Below are positions 37,127 to 45,942 of a stretch of 64,000 nucleotides of DNA, one piece after another; within the stretch, counting starts at the first letter, position 1, and every line of letters starts with the position of its first letter. Source of the stretch: Gilvimarinus japonicus (GTDB lineage Bacteria > Pseudomonadota > Gammaproteobacteria > Pseudomonadales > Cellvibrionaceae); NCBI RefSeq assembly GCF_042847215.1, contig NZ_AP031500.1, positions 496,001-560,000 of the forward strand, written 5' to 3'. Below the pieces are notes generated by a model. It was given only the letters and a program-made list of their open reading frames with translations, was not told the DNA's origin and did no database searches. The translations under genes and the position numbers were made by a program.

Positions 37127-37969
37127 ATGCCCGACACCCCCCTTAAAGCCCGAGTAACGCCCACCGCGCTCACTATTGCCGGCAGCGACAGTGGCGGTGG
37201 CGCTGGGATTCAGGCCGACTTAAAAACCTTTGCTGCCCACGGTGTTTACGGCGCATCTGCGGTGAGTGCCCTTACGGCGCAAAACACGCTCGGGGTGCAG
37301 GGTGTTATGCCGGTGTCGGCGGAGTTTTTAGCCGCGCAGGTGCAATCAGTGTTGAGCGATTTGCCGGTCGCCGCGATCAAAACGGGCATGCTGGCCGATG
37401 CCGCTGCTATTAGAGCTGTGGTGGTCGCACTGCGCGATGTGTCCGCGCCACTGGTGGTGGACCCGGTAATGGTGGCCACCAGTGGTGACCGGCTGTTGCC
37501 CGCCTCGGCCGTCAGTGCGCTGCGCGATACCTTACTGCCACTGGCACATTTGCTGACTCCTAATCTTCCCGAGGCTGCGGTGTTACTGGGCGCCGATGTC
37601 GCGACCGATGTTGACCAGATGTTGCTGCAGGCTAAATCGCTACTGGCATTCGGCCCCCGCGCGGTGCTGCTTAAAGGTGGCCACCTGCCATCCGCTGATG
37701 CGGTGGACGTTTACTGCGATTCTCGCGGTTGCCAGCTGTTGCGCGCGCCCCGAGTTGCTACTCACAACACCCACGGCACCGGTTGCACCTTGGCCGCCGC
37801 CGCTTGCGCGCGTCTGGCTTTGGGCGATAGCGCCGAGCTTGCCGCCCGCCACGCCAAATCCTATTTATACCAAGCCCTGTGTCACGCCGATAAAGTTGCC
37901 GTAGGCGCTGGCGCCGGTCCTGTTCATCACTTTTTCTTTCACACTGCCTACGAGGTTAGCCATGAGTAA
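37127..37969 (+). CDS. thiD: Hydroxymethylpyrimidine (phosphate) kinase ThiD
   Basis: 280 residues from ATG 37127 with GGAG 6 bp upstream. It phosphorylates HMP to HMP-P and HMP-PP for thiamine synthesis. The family start TIAGSDSGGGAGIQADLKTF is clear, and the late GTGCTLAAA motif is the catalytic/anion-hole region. First gene after the TPP riboswitch; thiC overlaps its end by 8 bp. Confidence 0.94.
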   Translation: MPDTPLKARVTPTALTIAGSDSGGGAGIQADLKTFAAHGVYGASAVSALTAQNTLGVQGVMPVSAEFLAAQVQSVLSDLPVAAIKTGMLADAAAIRAVVVALRDVSAPLVVDPVMVATSGDRLLPASAVSALRDTLLPLAHLLTPNLPEAAVLLGADVATDVDQMLLQAKSLLAFGPRAVLLKGGHLPSADAVDVYCDSRGCQLLRAPRVATHNTHGTGCTLAAAACARLALGDSAELAARHAKSYLYQALCHADKVAVGAGAGPVHHFFFHTAYEVSHE

Positions 37970-39881
37970 CCGCAATGATAATAATGCTATCGCACTGAGC
38001 GAGCGCGCCGAGGTTGATAATGCATCCATACAGCCGTTTCCGCGCTCGGAGAAAATTTATGTACAGGGCTCGCGCGCCGATATTCGGGTGCCCATGCGGG
38101 AGATTAGCTTAGACGATACCGGCACCGACTTTGGCGGTGAGAAGAACCCACCGGTGCGGGTGTACGACACCTCCGGTCCCTATACTGACCCGGCGGCGCG
38201 GGTGGATGTGCGCGCTGGTATCAGTGACATCCGCCACGAGTGGATTCTTGAGCGGGACGATACCGAGCTACTGGCCGGGACTTGCTCAGAGTTTACTCGC
38301 GAGCGCAGCGGCGATGATTCGTTAAAACATTTGCGTTTTAAACATGTGCGGCAACCGCGTCGCGCCAAAGCAGGCGCCAATGTCAGCCAGATGCACTACG
38401 CCCGCCAAGGCATCATTACCCCCGAGATGGAGTACATCGCCATCCGCGAGAACATGGCGTTGGCGCAGGCTCGCGAGCAGGGCATTTTGGGTAAGCAGCA
38501 CAAAGGTAACGACTTTGGGGCGGCCATCCCGGAGGAGATCACTCCCGAGTTTGTGCGCGATGAGGTGGCCCGTGGTCGGGCGATTATCCCCGCCAATATT
38601 AACCATCCGGAATTAGAGCCGATGATTATCGGCCGCAACTTCTTGGTCAAAATTAACGGCAATATCGGTAACTCGGCGGTAACCAGCTCGATTGAAGAAG
38701 AGGTGGAAAAACTTACCTGGGGCACCCGCTGGGGTGCCGATACCATTATGGATTTATCGACGGGTAAGAATATTCACGAAACCCGCGAGTGGATCATTCG
38801 TAACTCTCACGTGCCTATCGGTACCGTGCCGATTTATCAGGCGTTGGAAAAAGTCGATGGCGTGGCCGAAGACCTCACCTGGGAGATCTTTCGCGATACC
38901 TTGATTGAACAGGCCGAACAGGGCGTGGATTACTTCACTATCCACGCCGGCGTCTTGCTGCGCTACGTGCCCATGACCGCCAAGCGGGTGACCGGCATCG
39001 TCAGTCGCGGTGGCTCGATTATGGCTAAGTGGTGCTTGGCGCATCACCAAGAGAGCTTTCTGTACACGCACTTTGAAGATATTTGCGAGATCATGAAAGC
39101 CTACGATGTGTCCTTCTCACTGGGTGACGGTTTGCGCCCCGGCTCGATCGCCGATGCCAACGATGAAGCCCAGTTTGGCGAATTGGAAACCTTGGGCGAG
39201 CTGACCAAAATCGCCTGGCAGCACGATGTTCAGGTAATGATCGAAGGCCCCGGCCACGTGCCCATGCATATGATCAAAGAGAACATGGAAAAGCAGTTAG
39301 AGTGCTGCGACGAAGCGCCGTTTTATACGTTGGGGCCGCTTACTACCGACATCGCCCCTGGCTACGATCACATCACCTCGGGTATTGGCGCGGCCATGAT
39401 TGGCTGGTACGGTTGCGCCATGCTCTGTTATGTAACGCCCAAAGAGCATTTAGGGCTGCCCAACAAAGCGGACGTTAAAGAGGGTATCATTACCTATAAG
39501 ATCGCCGCCCACGCGGCCGACTTGGCCAAAGGCCATCCGGGCGCGCAGCTCAGGGATGACGCGCTATCAAAGGCGCGCTTTGAATTTCGCTGGGACGATC
39601 AGTTTAATTTGGGGTTGGACCCCGACACCGCTCGGGCTTATCATGATGAAACCCTGCCCAAGGATTCGGCCAAGGTGGCGCACTTTTGCTCCATGTGTGG
39701 CCCTAAATTCTGCTCCATGAAAATCTCCCAAGAAGTGCGGGAATACGCCGCTCAAGAAGGATCTACACCGGTATTGGACGACGGTGAAGAGGTAGTGCGT
39801 ATGATCGACGTCGAGGCCGAGATGAAGGCCAAGGCCCGCGAGTTTCGCGAGTCGGGCTCGGAGCTGTATCACAAAGTGTAA
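37962..39881 (+). CDS. thiC: Phosphomethylpyrimidine synthase ThiC
   Basis: 639 residues, full length. A radical-SAM enzyme that makes HMP-P from aminoimidazole ribotide. The C-terminal cluster motif is CSMCGPKFC (CxxCx4C), typical of ThiC. MALAQAREQG and EGPGHVPMHMI are conserved. Overlaps thiD by 8 bp, with GAGG ahead of the ATG, and is under the same riboswitch. Confidence 0.97.
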   Translation: MSNRNDNNAIALSERAEVDNASIQPFPRSEKIYVQGSRADIRVPMREISLDDTGTDFGGEKNPPVRVYDTSGPYTDPAARVDVRAGISDIRHEWILERDDTELLAGTCSEFTRERSGDDSLKHLRFKHVRQPRRAKAGANVSQMHYARQGIITPEMEYIAIRENMALAQAREQGILGKQHKGNDFGAAIPEEITPEFVRDEVARGRAIIPANINHPELEPMIIGRNFLVKINGNIGNSAVTSSIEEEVEKLTWGTRWGADTIMDLSTGKNIHETREWIIRNSHVPIGTVPIYQALEKVDGVAEDLTWEIFRDTLIEQAEQGVDYFTIHAGVLLRYVPMTAKRVTGIVSRGGSIMAKWCLAHHQESFLYTHFEDICEIMKAYDVSFSLGDGLRPGSIADANDEAQFGELETLGELTKIAWQHDVQVMIEGPGHVPMHMIKENMEKQLECCDEAPFYTLGPLTTDIAPGYDHITSGIGAAMIGWYGCAMLCYVTPKEHLGLPNKADVKEGIITYKIAAHAADLAKGHPGAQLRDDALSKARFEFRWDDQFNLGLDPDTARAYHDETLPKDSAKVAHFCSMCGPKFCSMKISQEVREYAAQEGSTPVLDDGEEVVRMIDVEAEMKAKAREFRESGSELYHKV

Positions 39882-39895
39882 ACCGGACGAGGTAA

Positions 39896-40585
39896 ATGAC
39901 CCAGCAGCACAATACTGAGCAACACACCGAGAGCCGCGCGGAGCCTAAGGGCGCCGCGCCGGTTTTTGCCCGCAATGATGTCGAGGTGATCGATCGGCAA
40001 GAGCTGTATCGCGGTTTTTTTCACGCCGAGGCGGTGCAGTTGCGTCACCGTTTGTTTCGCACCCGTGAGTGGTCAGAGCCGATGCGGCGCGAGATTTTAT
40101 ATCGCGGTGAGGCGGTGGGGGTGGTGTTGTACGACCCCGCGCGCGATGAAGTGGCGTTGGTTGAGCAGTTTCGCGTAGGGGCGCTTGATGAACCGCAGGG
40201 CCCCTGGTGCCTCGAGGTGGTGGCAGGTATGGTCGAGCCTGGGGAGACGCCGCTGGATGTCGCAAAGCGCGAGCTCGTCGAGGAGGCCGGCATCGAGCAA
40301 GTCGAGTTGAGTTACATAGGTAACTACTTAGCCAGCCCTGGTGGTTGTGATGAAAAACTGCACCTGTACTGCGGGTTGTGCGACCTAACGGGTGTGGGTG
40401 GTGTTTTTGGGCTGCCGGAAGAGCACGAGGACATCAAAGTACACGTGTTGGCGGCGGCGGATGTGTTTGCCGAGCTTTATACGGGGCGTTGTAACAACCC
40501 TGCGGCGTTAATTGGTTTGCAGTGGCTACAGTTAAATCGCGAGCATTTGCGCGCAGCGGCGCTAGAGCAGGTGGGTAGCGAATGA
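39896..40585 (+). CDS. nudF: ADP-ribose pyrophosphatase NudF (NUDIX)
   Basis: 229 residues. NUDIX box GMVEPGETPLDVAKRELVEE is complete (Gx5Ex7REUxEExGU). It hydrolyses ADP-ribose to AMP and ribose-5-phosphate. First gene of the conserved nudF-yqiB-cpdA-yqiA-parE cluster, 14 bp after thiC, so it could also be read through from the thi operon. The N-terminal ~25 residues are polar and may be an extension. Confidence 0.9.
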   Translation: MTQQHNTEQHTESRAEPKGAAPVFARNDVEVIDRQELYRGFFHAEAVQLRHRLFRTREWSEPMRREILYRGEAVGVVLYDPARDEVALVEQFRVGALDEPQGPWCLEVVAGMVEPGETPLDVAKRELVEEAGIEQVELSYIGNYLASPGGCDEKLHLYCGLCDLTGVGGVFGLPEEHEDIKVHVLAAADVFAELYTGRCNNPAALIGLQWLQLNREHLRAAALEQVGSE

Positions 40586-41046
40586 AGCAACCCCTAAAAA
40601 AAGATCGTTACAAAGTTAACTTTCCGCTGCAGATGGCTCAGTGCGAAGCCAACTATCTATTGCTGAGCAAGCTTACCCCCGAATTGGCAGTGCGCGATGC
40701 GTGGCAGTTTGCCGTAGAACGTGCCGGCAAAAGCTGGGAAATGCGCATTGAAGTGACAGAGCGGATGCGCTACACCACCACGGTGCGAGTGGCGCGCCAA
40801 GACGAGCGCGATAGCAGTTGGTTGCAGCTGCCGCAGTTGACTGTGCGTTTGTATCACGATGCGCAGTTGGCGGAGGTGTTGGCCTGGGAGGGGCACCGCC
40901 GTTTACAGGTGCGCTACAGCTACCCCAACCGAGACATGTATCAAGCGGACGAGAAAGCTCAGTTTAATCGCTTTTTTGGGGAGTGGCTGACGCATTGTTT
41001 GCAGCATGGTCATTCACTGCACGATATTTCGCTGTTGGTTAAATAG
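40582..41046 (+). CDS. yqiB: DUF1249 protein YqiB
   Basis: 154 residues. The DUF1249 pattern (CEANYLLLSKLTP, then YPNRDMYQADEKAQFNRFFGEWL) is clear. Function unknown; always found next to nudF and cpdA in gammaproteobacteria. ATG overlaps the nudF stop (ATGA). Confidence 0.9.
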   Translation: MKQPLKKDRYKVNFPLQMAQCEANYLLLSKLTPELAVRDAWQFAVERAGKSWEMRIEVTERMRYTTTVRVARQDERDSSWLQLPQLTVRLYHDAQLAEVLAWEGHRRLQVRYSYPNRDMYQADEKAQFNRFFGEWLTHCLQHGHSLHDISLLVK

Positions 41047-41269
41047 TCTTTTCTGCTTAACGGGCCGTCGGCAATCTTTGCTGTGTCGCCTCAATTTCCA
41101 CTTTGGCACCTAAATTTTCCATCGAAACCGATAAAAATCCTTTAAAAAGTGGGTTCGCGATCAAACTTTGCCCAGATGGTGCCCTTTGGGGGCTGGCGCG
41201 CGTTGCCATAAGCGTTTATCGTTATTGGCGATACGATGGATGGTCCCGATTGAAGGATTTGCGAACGCT

Positions 41270-42094
41270 ATGGTGCCGACAGCATCACCCGATAAAGCTC
41301 CTGGCACTCCCGCCCGGCTTATTCAAATTACCGATACTCATCTTGGTCCCGCCGACGGCGAGACGTTGCTGGGACTCAATACCGATCAAAGCTTGGCCGA
41401 TGTGCTGGTGCTGATCGAGGCCGAGCAGCGCGCGGTTGATGCGGTGGTGTGTACTGGTGATGTCGCCAGCAACCCAGAGCCCAGTTGTTATTTGCGTTAC
41501 ATCGATACCATGCGCGACTACTTTGACTGCCCGCTCGGGTGGTTGCCGGGCAATCATGACATCACCTCGGTGATGCAGCAGCTTCGCCATCCACACCTGC
41601 CGGCCATGCGCACTATGAGGGTGGGTGATTGGTTGCTGGTGCTACTCGACTCCAGTGTTGCCGATCATGTACACGGCGCCTTGAGCGACGACGAGCTGGC
41701 ATTTTTACAGCAAACCCTCGCGAGCCACACGGCAGTGCCAACCTTGGTCATGCTGCATCACCAGCCGGTCCAGGTGGGCAGTGACTGGATCGACCAATAC
41801 CAAGTGCGTAACCACGACGCCTTTTTTGCCATTATCGACCAACACCCGCAGGTAAAAGCGATTAGCTGGGGGCATGTTCACCAGGCGTTCGAGCTAACCC
41901 GTGGCCAGCAAGCACTGTTTGCCACCCCGTCCACTTGTGTACAATTTAAACCCGAGTGTGACGACTTTACCGTGGATACCTCCATGCCGGGGTATCGCTG
42001 GTTTGATTTGTACCCCGATGGCCGATTAGAGACCGGTGTATCGCGCGTCACCGATAAAGACTATCGTATCGATTATCGCTCGGCCGGTTACTAA
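41270..42094 (+). CDS. cpdA: 3',5'-cyclic AMP phosphodiesterase CpdA
   Basis: About 274 residues from ATG 41270 (AAGGA upstream); an in-frame start at 41168 or 41240 would add residues with no homology. Metallophosphatase motifs are complete: ITDTHLG, CTGDVASN, GNHD, MLHHQPV and WGHVHQ. It degrades cAMP in the cytoplasm and so tempers Crp-type regulation. A gap of about 220 bp separates it from yqiB. Confidence 0.9.
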   Translation: MVPTASPDKAPGTPARLIQITDTHLGPADGETLLGLNTDQSLADVLVLIEAEQRAVDAVVCTGDVASNPEPSCYLRYIDTMRDYFDCPLGWLPGNHDITSVMQQLRHPHLPAMRTMRVGDWLLVLLDSSVADHVHGALSDDELAFLQQTLASHTAVPTLVMLHHQPVQVGSDWIDQYQVRNHDAFFAIIDQHPQVKAISWGHVHQAFELTRGQQALFATPSTCVQFKPECDDFTVDTSMPGYRWFDLYPDGRLETGVSRVTDKDYRIDYRSAGY

Positions 42095-42134
42095 CCTCAC
42101 CCTAGTTGCCGGCCTTTGAACAGGACACGGTAAT

Positions 42135-42725
42135 ATGCCCGCAGTTGTCTACCTGCACGGTTTTTTAAGCTCACCCGGTTCGCACAAAGCGCAACGGTTA
42201 AAGAGCTGGATTGCACAAAACGCACCCGAGTTGAGTTTTCACTGTCCACACCTGACGCCCTACCCGGCACAAACCCGTCGCGAGCTGGATGCTTTACTGG
42301 AGTTTTTGCAGCCGGAACCTGTGTGGGTTATCGGCAGTTCGCTGGGTGGCTTTTGGGCCACATGGTTGGTCGAGCACTACGGTGTGCCGGCTGTAATTAT
42401 CAATCCCTCGGTAAGGCCCTGGGATTTTATGCCAGAGTATTTGGGAGTTGACCTCGCCTCCTATCACACCGATGATAGCTACCGGCTGGGTGCCGCCCAT
42501 ATAGATGAAATTAAAGCGGTTGATTGCACCCCAATAAAACGACCGCACAATTATTGGCTGATGGTGCAAACGGGCGATGAAACATTAGACTATCGTCAAG
42601 CGGTCGAAAAATACCGTGAGTGCCGACAATTGGTTGAACCCGAAGGCGATCACAGCTTTGTTGGCTTTGAACACCACATCGCCGATATTATTGAATTTTT
42701 TCGCGCTTTCTCCGCTGCGCGGTAA
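42135..42725 (+). CDS. yqiA: YqiA-family alpha/beta-hydrolase esterase
   Basis: 196 residues. YLHGFLSSPGSHKA near the start and the nucleophile elbow GSSLGGFWA near residue 69. Related to E. coli YqiA, an esterase of short acyl substrates. Between cpdA and parE as in E. coli. AACAGGACAC precedes the ATG. Confidence 0.88.
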   Translation: MPAVVYLHGFLSSPGSHKAQRLKSWIAQNAPELSFHCPHLTPYPAQTRRELDALLEFLQPEPVWVIGSSLGGFWATWLVEHYGVPAVIINPSVRPWDFMPEYLGVDLASYHTDDSYRLGAAHIDEIKAVDCTPIKRPHNYWLMVQTGDETLDYRQAVEKYRECRQLVEPEGDHSFVGFEHHIADIIEFFRAFSAAR

Positions 42726-42734
42726 GCGATACCC

Positions 42735-42751
42735 GCCGGCGACAAGCCGGC
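42735..42751. repeat. REP-like hairpin upstream of parE
   Basis: GCCGGC-gacaa-GCCGGC, a 6-bp stem with a 5-nt loop, right after the yqiA stop. The arms are also palindromic. It resembles short extragenic hairpins rather than a terminator. Confidence 0.4.
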
Positions 42752-42797
42752 TACCTCCTATAACAGTTAACGGCGCGTTACACATAAAAGACACTTT

Positions 42798-44687
42798 ATG
42801 GCTAATTATTCTGCAGAAGATATTGAAGTTCTCACGGGGCTAGATCCGGTTAAAAAACGCCCCGGCATGTACACCGATACCACGCGGCCCAATCATCTGG
42901 CACAAGAGATCATCGACAACAGCGTCGATGAAGCACTGGCCGGGCACGCCAAGCAAATCGATGTTATTTTACACAAAGACCAATCTATTACCGTCTCCGA
43001 CGACGGTCGTGGTATGCCGGTGGATATTCACCCCGAGCAAGGCAAGCCGGGGGTCGAGGTCATTCTCTCGACGTTGCACGCCGGGGGTAAGTTCTCTAAC
43101 AAAAACTACCAGTTCTCGGGCGGTTTGCACGGGGTGGGTGTGTCGGTGGTCAATGCGCTATCCGAGCGGCTTGAGGTCACTATCCGGCGCGATGCACAAG
43201 TGCATCGCATTGTGTTTGCCGATGGTGAAAAAATATCCGATCTAGAAGTGATCGACACCTGCGGCAAACGCAACACCGGTACCAGCGCGCACTTTTGGCC
43301 CAACGCCTCGTACTTTGACAGCAATAAGTTCTCGGTGAGCAAGTTGCGTCATGTGCTGCGAGCCAAAGCGGTATTGTGCCCAGGGTTAACCGTTACCTTT
43401 AAAGATGAAACCTCGGGCGAAAAAGACACTTGGTTTTACGAAGATGGTCTAAAAGATTACTTGCGCGGCAACACTCAAGGGTGGGAAGTTTTACCCGAGG
43501 CCCCTTTTGTTGGCGAGTTTTCGGGTAAAACCGAAGGCGTCAATTGGGCCGTACAATGGTTGCCCGAGGGTGGCGAGCTTACCCAAGAAAGCTACGTAAA
43601 CCTTATTCCCACCGCTCAGGGCGGCACCCACGTTAACGGCTTGCGCACCGGCTTATTGGATGCGTTGCGCGATTATTGTGAGTTTCGCAACTTAGTGCCG
43701 CGGGGCGTCAAGCTTGCCCCCGAAGATGTCTGGAGCCAGTGCTGTTATGTGTTGTCATCCAAGCTGGCCGACCCACAATTTTCCGGTCAAACCAAAGAGC
43801 GTTTAAGCTCGCGCGAAGCAGCGGCGTTTGTCTCGGGTGTGGCAAAAGACGCTTTTGCACTGTGGCTTAACCAGCACACCGAAGAGGGCGACAAGCTTGC
43901 CGAGCTGTGCATTAACAATGCGCAAAAGCGTGTGCGCTCTAGTAAAAAAGTTGCGCGAAAAAAAATCACCCAAGGGCCTGCCTTGCCGGGTAAATTAGCC
44001 GATTGTTCTAACAATGATCCATTTACCAGTGAGTTGTTTTTAGTAGAGGGCGATTCGGCTGGCGGCTCGGCCAAGCAGGCGCGCGATCGCGAGTATCAGG
44101 CCATCATGCCGCTGCGCGGAAAAATCTTAAACACGTGGGAGGTGGATTCGGGGCAAATTTTGGCCAGCCAAGAAGTACACGATATTTCTGTGGCGCTGGG
44201 TATCGATCCGGCAACCGAATCGCTAGAGGGGCTGCGCTATAACAAAATTTGTATTCTCGCCGATGCTGACTCCGATGGCTTACACATCGCCACCTTGTTG
44301 TGCGCTTTATTTGTTCGCCACTTTCGGCCGTTAGTCGCCCAGGGGCATGTGTATGTCGCGATGCCGCCTTTGTATCGCATTGATGTGGGTAAAGACGTTT
44401 ACTACGCACTGGACGATAGCGAAAAGGCTGGCGTGCTTGAGCGCATTGAAGCCGAAAACAAAAAAGGCAAGGTAAACGTCCAGCGCTTTAAAGGTTTGGG
44501 TGAGATGAACCCGCTACAGCTGCGAGAAACCACTATGGCCCGCGATACTCGTCGCTTGGTACAGCTGCGCATTGAAGACGGCGACGACACAATGCAAATC
44601 ATGGATATGTTGCTCGCAAAAAAACGCGCCTCAGACCGCAAAGCCTGGCTGGAAGAAAAAGGTAATTTAGCGGAGATTATTGCGTAG
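42798..44687 (+). CDS. parE: DNA topoisomerase IV subunit B ParE
   Basis: 629 residues. GHKL ATPase (DNSVDEAL, DDGRGMP, GVGVSVVNALS) followed by the transducer and TOPRIM domains (LVEGDSAGGSAKQ, DADSDG). With ParC it unlinks replicated chromosomes. It ends the host cluster; the integron starts right after it. parC is not in this window. Confidence 0.97.
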   Translation: MANYSAEDIEVLTGLDPVKKRPGMYTDTTRPNHLAQEIIDNSVDEALAGHAKQIDVILHKDQSITVSDDGRGMPVDIHPEQGKPGVEVILSTLHAGGKFSNKNYQFSGGLHGVGVSVVNALSERLEVTIRRDAQVHRIVFADGEKISDLEVIDTCGKRNTGTSAHFWPNASYFDSNKFSVSKLRHVLRAKAVLCPGLTVTFKDETSGEKDTWFYEDGLKDYLRGNTQGWEVLPEAPFVGEFSGKTEGVNWAVQWLPEGGELTQESYVNLIPTAQGGTHVNGLRTGLLDALRDYCEFRNLVPRGVKLAPEDVWSQCCYVLSSKLADPQFSGQTKERLSSREAAAFVSGVAKDAFALWLNQHTEEGDKLAELCINNAQKRVRSSKKVARKKITQGPALPGKLADCSNNDPFTSELFLVEGDSAGGSAKQARDREYQAIMPLRGKILNTWEVDSGQILASQEVHDISVALGIDPATESLEGLRYNKICILADADSDGLHIATLLCALFVRHFRPLVAQGHVYVAMPPLYRIDVGKDVYYALDDSEKAGVLERIEAENKKGKVNVQRFKGLGEMNPLQLRETTMARDTRRLVQLRIEDGDDTMQIMDMLLAKKRASDRKAWLEEKGNLAEIIA

Positions 44688-44870
44688 TTGAAAATCCGCG
44701 TATAAGTTTGAATAACGCGACTTGGGCTGGGTAGAGCCTTTCAATGATATAGAGTTGTGGGGACAGGCACCTAGTCGATCGGCGACGTCGGTTATTGCAT
44801 CCCCACGCTCGACAATCTGTTTGGATGCGTCTTCTTTACGCGGCAGTGTGTACAGTTCTTCCTTGTGCAC
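44667..44870 (-). pseudogene. Remnant of an IS3-type transposase OrfA
   Basis: A 67-codon frame with GTG start and GGAG upstream. Residues 10-40 (KQIVERGDAITDVADRLG) match the helix-turn-helix of IS3-family OrfA, but the rest is short and diverged and no orfB follows. It lies between parE and intI, overlapping the 3' end of parE, so it is probably a decayed insertion sequence at the integron edge. Similarity was judged by eye. Confidence 0.4.
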
Positions 44871-44953
44871 AAGGTCTCCTTTGTAAGCGGCACTGTGATT
44901 ATTTTAAATCACTAGCAAAGTTTGAGACGTCCGTTTGCGCTTGTGTGTTATCG

Positions 44954-45916
44954 CTAAAATAAAGAGTCGACAGGGCTTCTAGTGCCGGCACGACGCTCCC
45001 CAATGACATGGGTATATATCTCAGTGGTTCTCAAGTCAGAATGCCCTAATAACTCCTGTACTGTGCGTATGTCACTGCCATTTAACAGTAAATTTGTGGC
45101 AAACGAATGGCGAAAGGTATGCGCTGTTACGCGTTTATGAATATTGCTGGCTTTAACGGCCTTTCGTAAATGTTTGGCATAGGCGGTACTGTGTAGATGA
45201 TGCCTGCAGATATAATTGTCATAGGGATGCTGGCAACGAGTTGTCGAGGGAAAGAGGTATTGCCAGGCGAAATCGGTTAACGCTTTACCATATTTGCGGT
45301 ATAACGCTGGCGGCACCGAAGTAGAACCATAGCCTTCAGCAAGGTCGGCTTCATGAACATGTTGTGCCTCTTGCATTTGATGCTGTATTGAAGCAACCAA
45401 TATTTCAGGTAACAATGTGTAGCGATCTTTTCGGCCCTTACCCCGGAAAATAAAAATAGAGCGATTATGAGGGTCGATATCTTTAATTCGCAGAGACAGA
45501 GCTTCATGTATGCGAAAACCGCAACCGTAGAGTAAGGCGGTAATCAACCAATATTTACCCTTCAACTGGTTTAGTATGGCCGTGACCTCATTGGGCGCCA
45601 GTACGGTCGGCACATTTTGGGGCCGTTTTGCGAAGCCATAGCTCAAGTTCTCAGTGTCTCGCTGAATGATGTAGCGGTATAGAAACACAATGGCACATAA
45701 AGCCTGATTTTGTGTGGCAGCACTAACCTTCCGGTTAACTGCCAGGTAACTAAGAAATCGTTCAATATCAGCGTTGCCCATCACCTCGGGGTGTCGTTTA
45801 TCATTGAATAATATGAAATGCCGAATCCAATACAGATAAGTCTTTTCGGTTTGCAAGCTGTAGTGGCGGGTACGAAGTTCGGATCTAACCCGTTCAATAA
45901 AGAGTGAACGCTTCAT
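44954..45916 (-). CDS. intI: Integron integrase IntI
   Basis: 320 residues from ATG 45916 with GGGAG upstream; the frame runs on to 45979 into the neighbouring IS and is not the start. Tyrosine recombinase with all catalytic residues visible: Arg135 (GCGFRIHEAL), Lys160 (RGKGRKDR), His266 and Arg269 (AHTFRHSF), His292 and Tyr301 (GHSDLRTTEIYTHV). The IntI-specific patch at about 203-225 (ALYRKYGKALTDFAWQYLFP) sets it apart from XerC/D. It inserts and excises gene cassettes at attI and attC sites. It is transcribed away from the cassettes, as usual. An ISL3 element 26 bp upstream cuts it from its own promoter and LexA box. Confidence 0.95.
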   Translation of the reverse strand: MKRSLFIERVRSELRTRHYSLQTEKTYLYWIRHFILFNDKRHPEVMGNADIERFLSYLAVNRKVSAATQNQALCAIVFLYRYIIQRDTENLSYGFAKRPQNVPTVLAPNEVTAILNQLKGKYWLITALLYGCGFRIHEALSLRIKDIDPHNRSIFIFRGKGRKDRYTLLPEILVASIQHQMQEAQHVHEADLAEGYGSTSVPPALYRKYGKALTDFAWQYLFPSTTRCQHPYDNYICRHHLHSTAYAKHLRKAVKASNIHKRVTAHTFRHSFATNLLLNGSDIRTVQELLGHSDLRTTEIYTHVIGERRAGTRSPVDSLF

Positions 45917-45930
45917 AAACTGCTCCCTTG

Positions 45931-45942
45931 CTGTAGTTATAT
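45931..45942 (-). promoter_or_regulatory. Left half of a split LexA box in front of intI
   Basis: CTGT plus the 8-bp spacer AGTTATAT. Rejoined with the ACAG at 47283-47286 (removing the IS and one copy of its target duplication) it reads CTGTAGTTATATACAG, which fits the CTGT-N8-ACAG LexA consensus with an AT-rich spacer. LexA control of intI is known in other integrons. Confidence 0.75.

Noticed and set aside
44954..45916. IntI as a phage or XerC/D recombinase
   Set aside because: The IntI-specific patch (ALYRKYGKALTDFAWQYLFP) and the adjacent attC array decide for an integron integrase.
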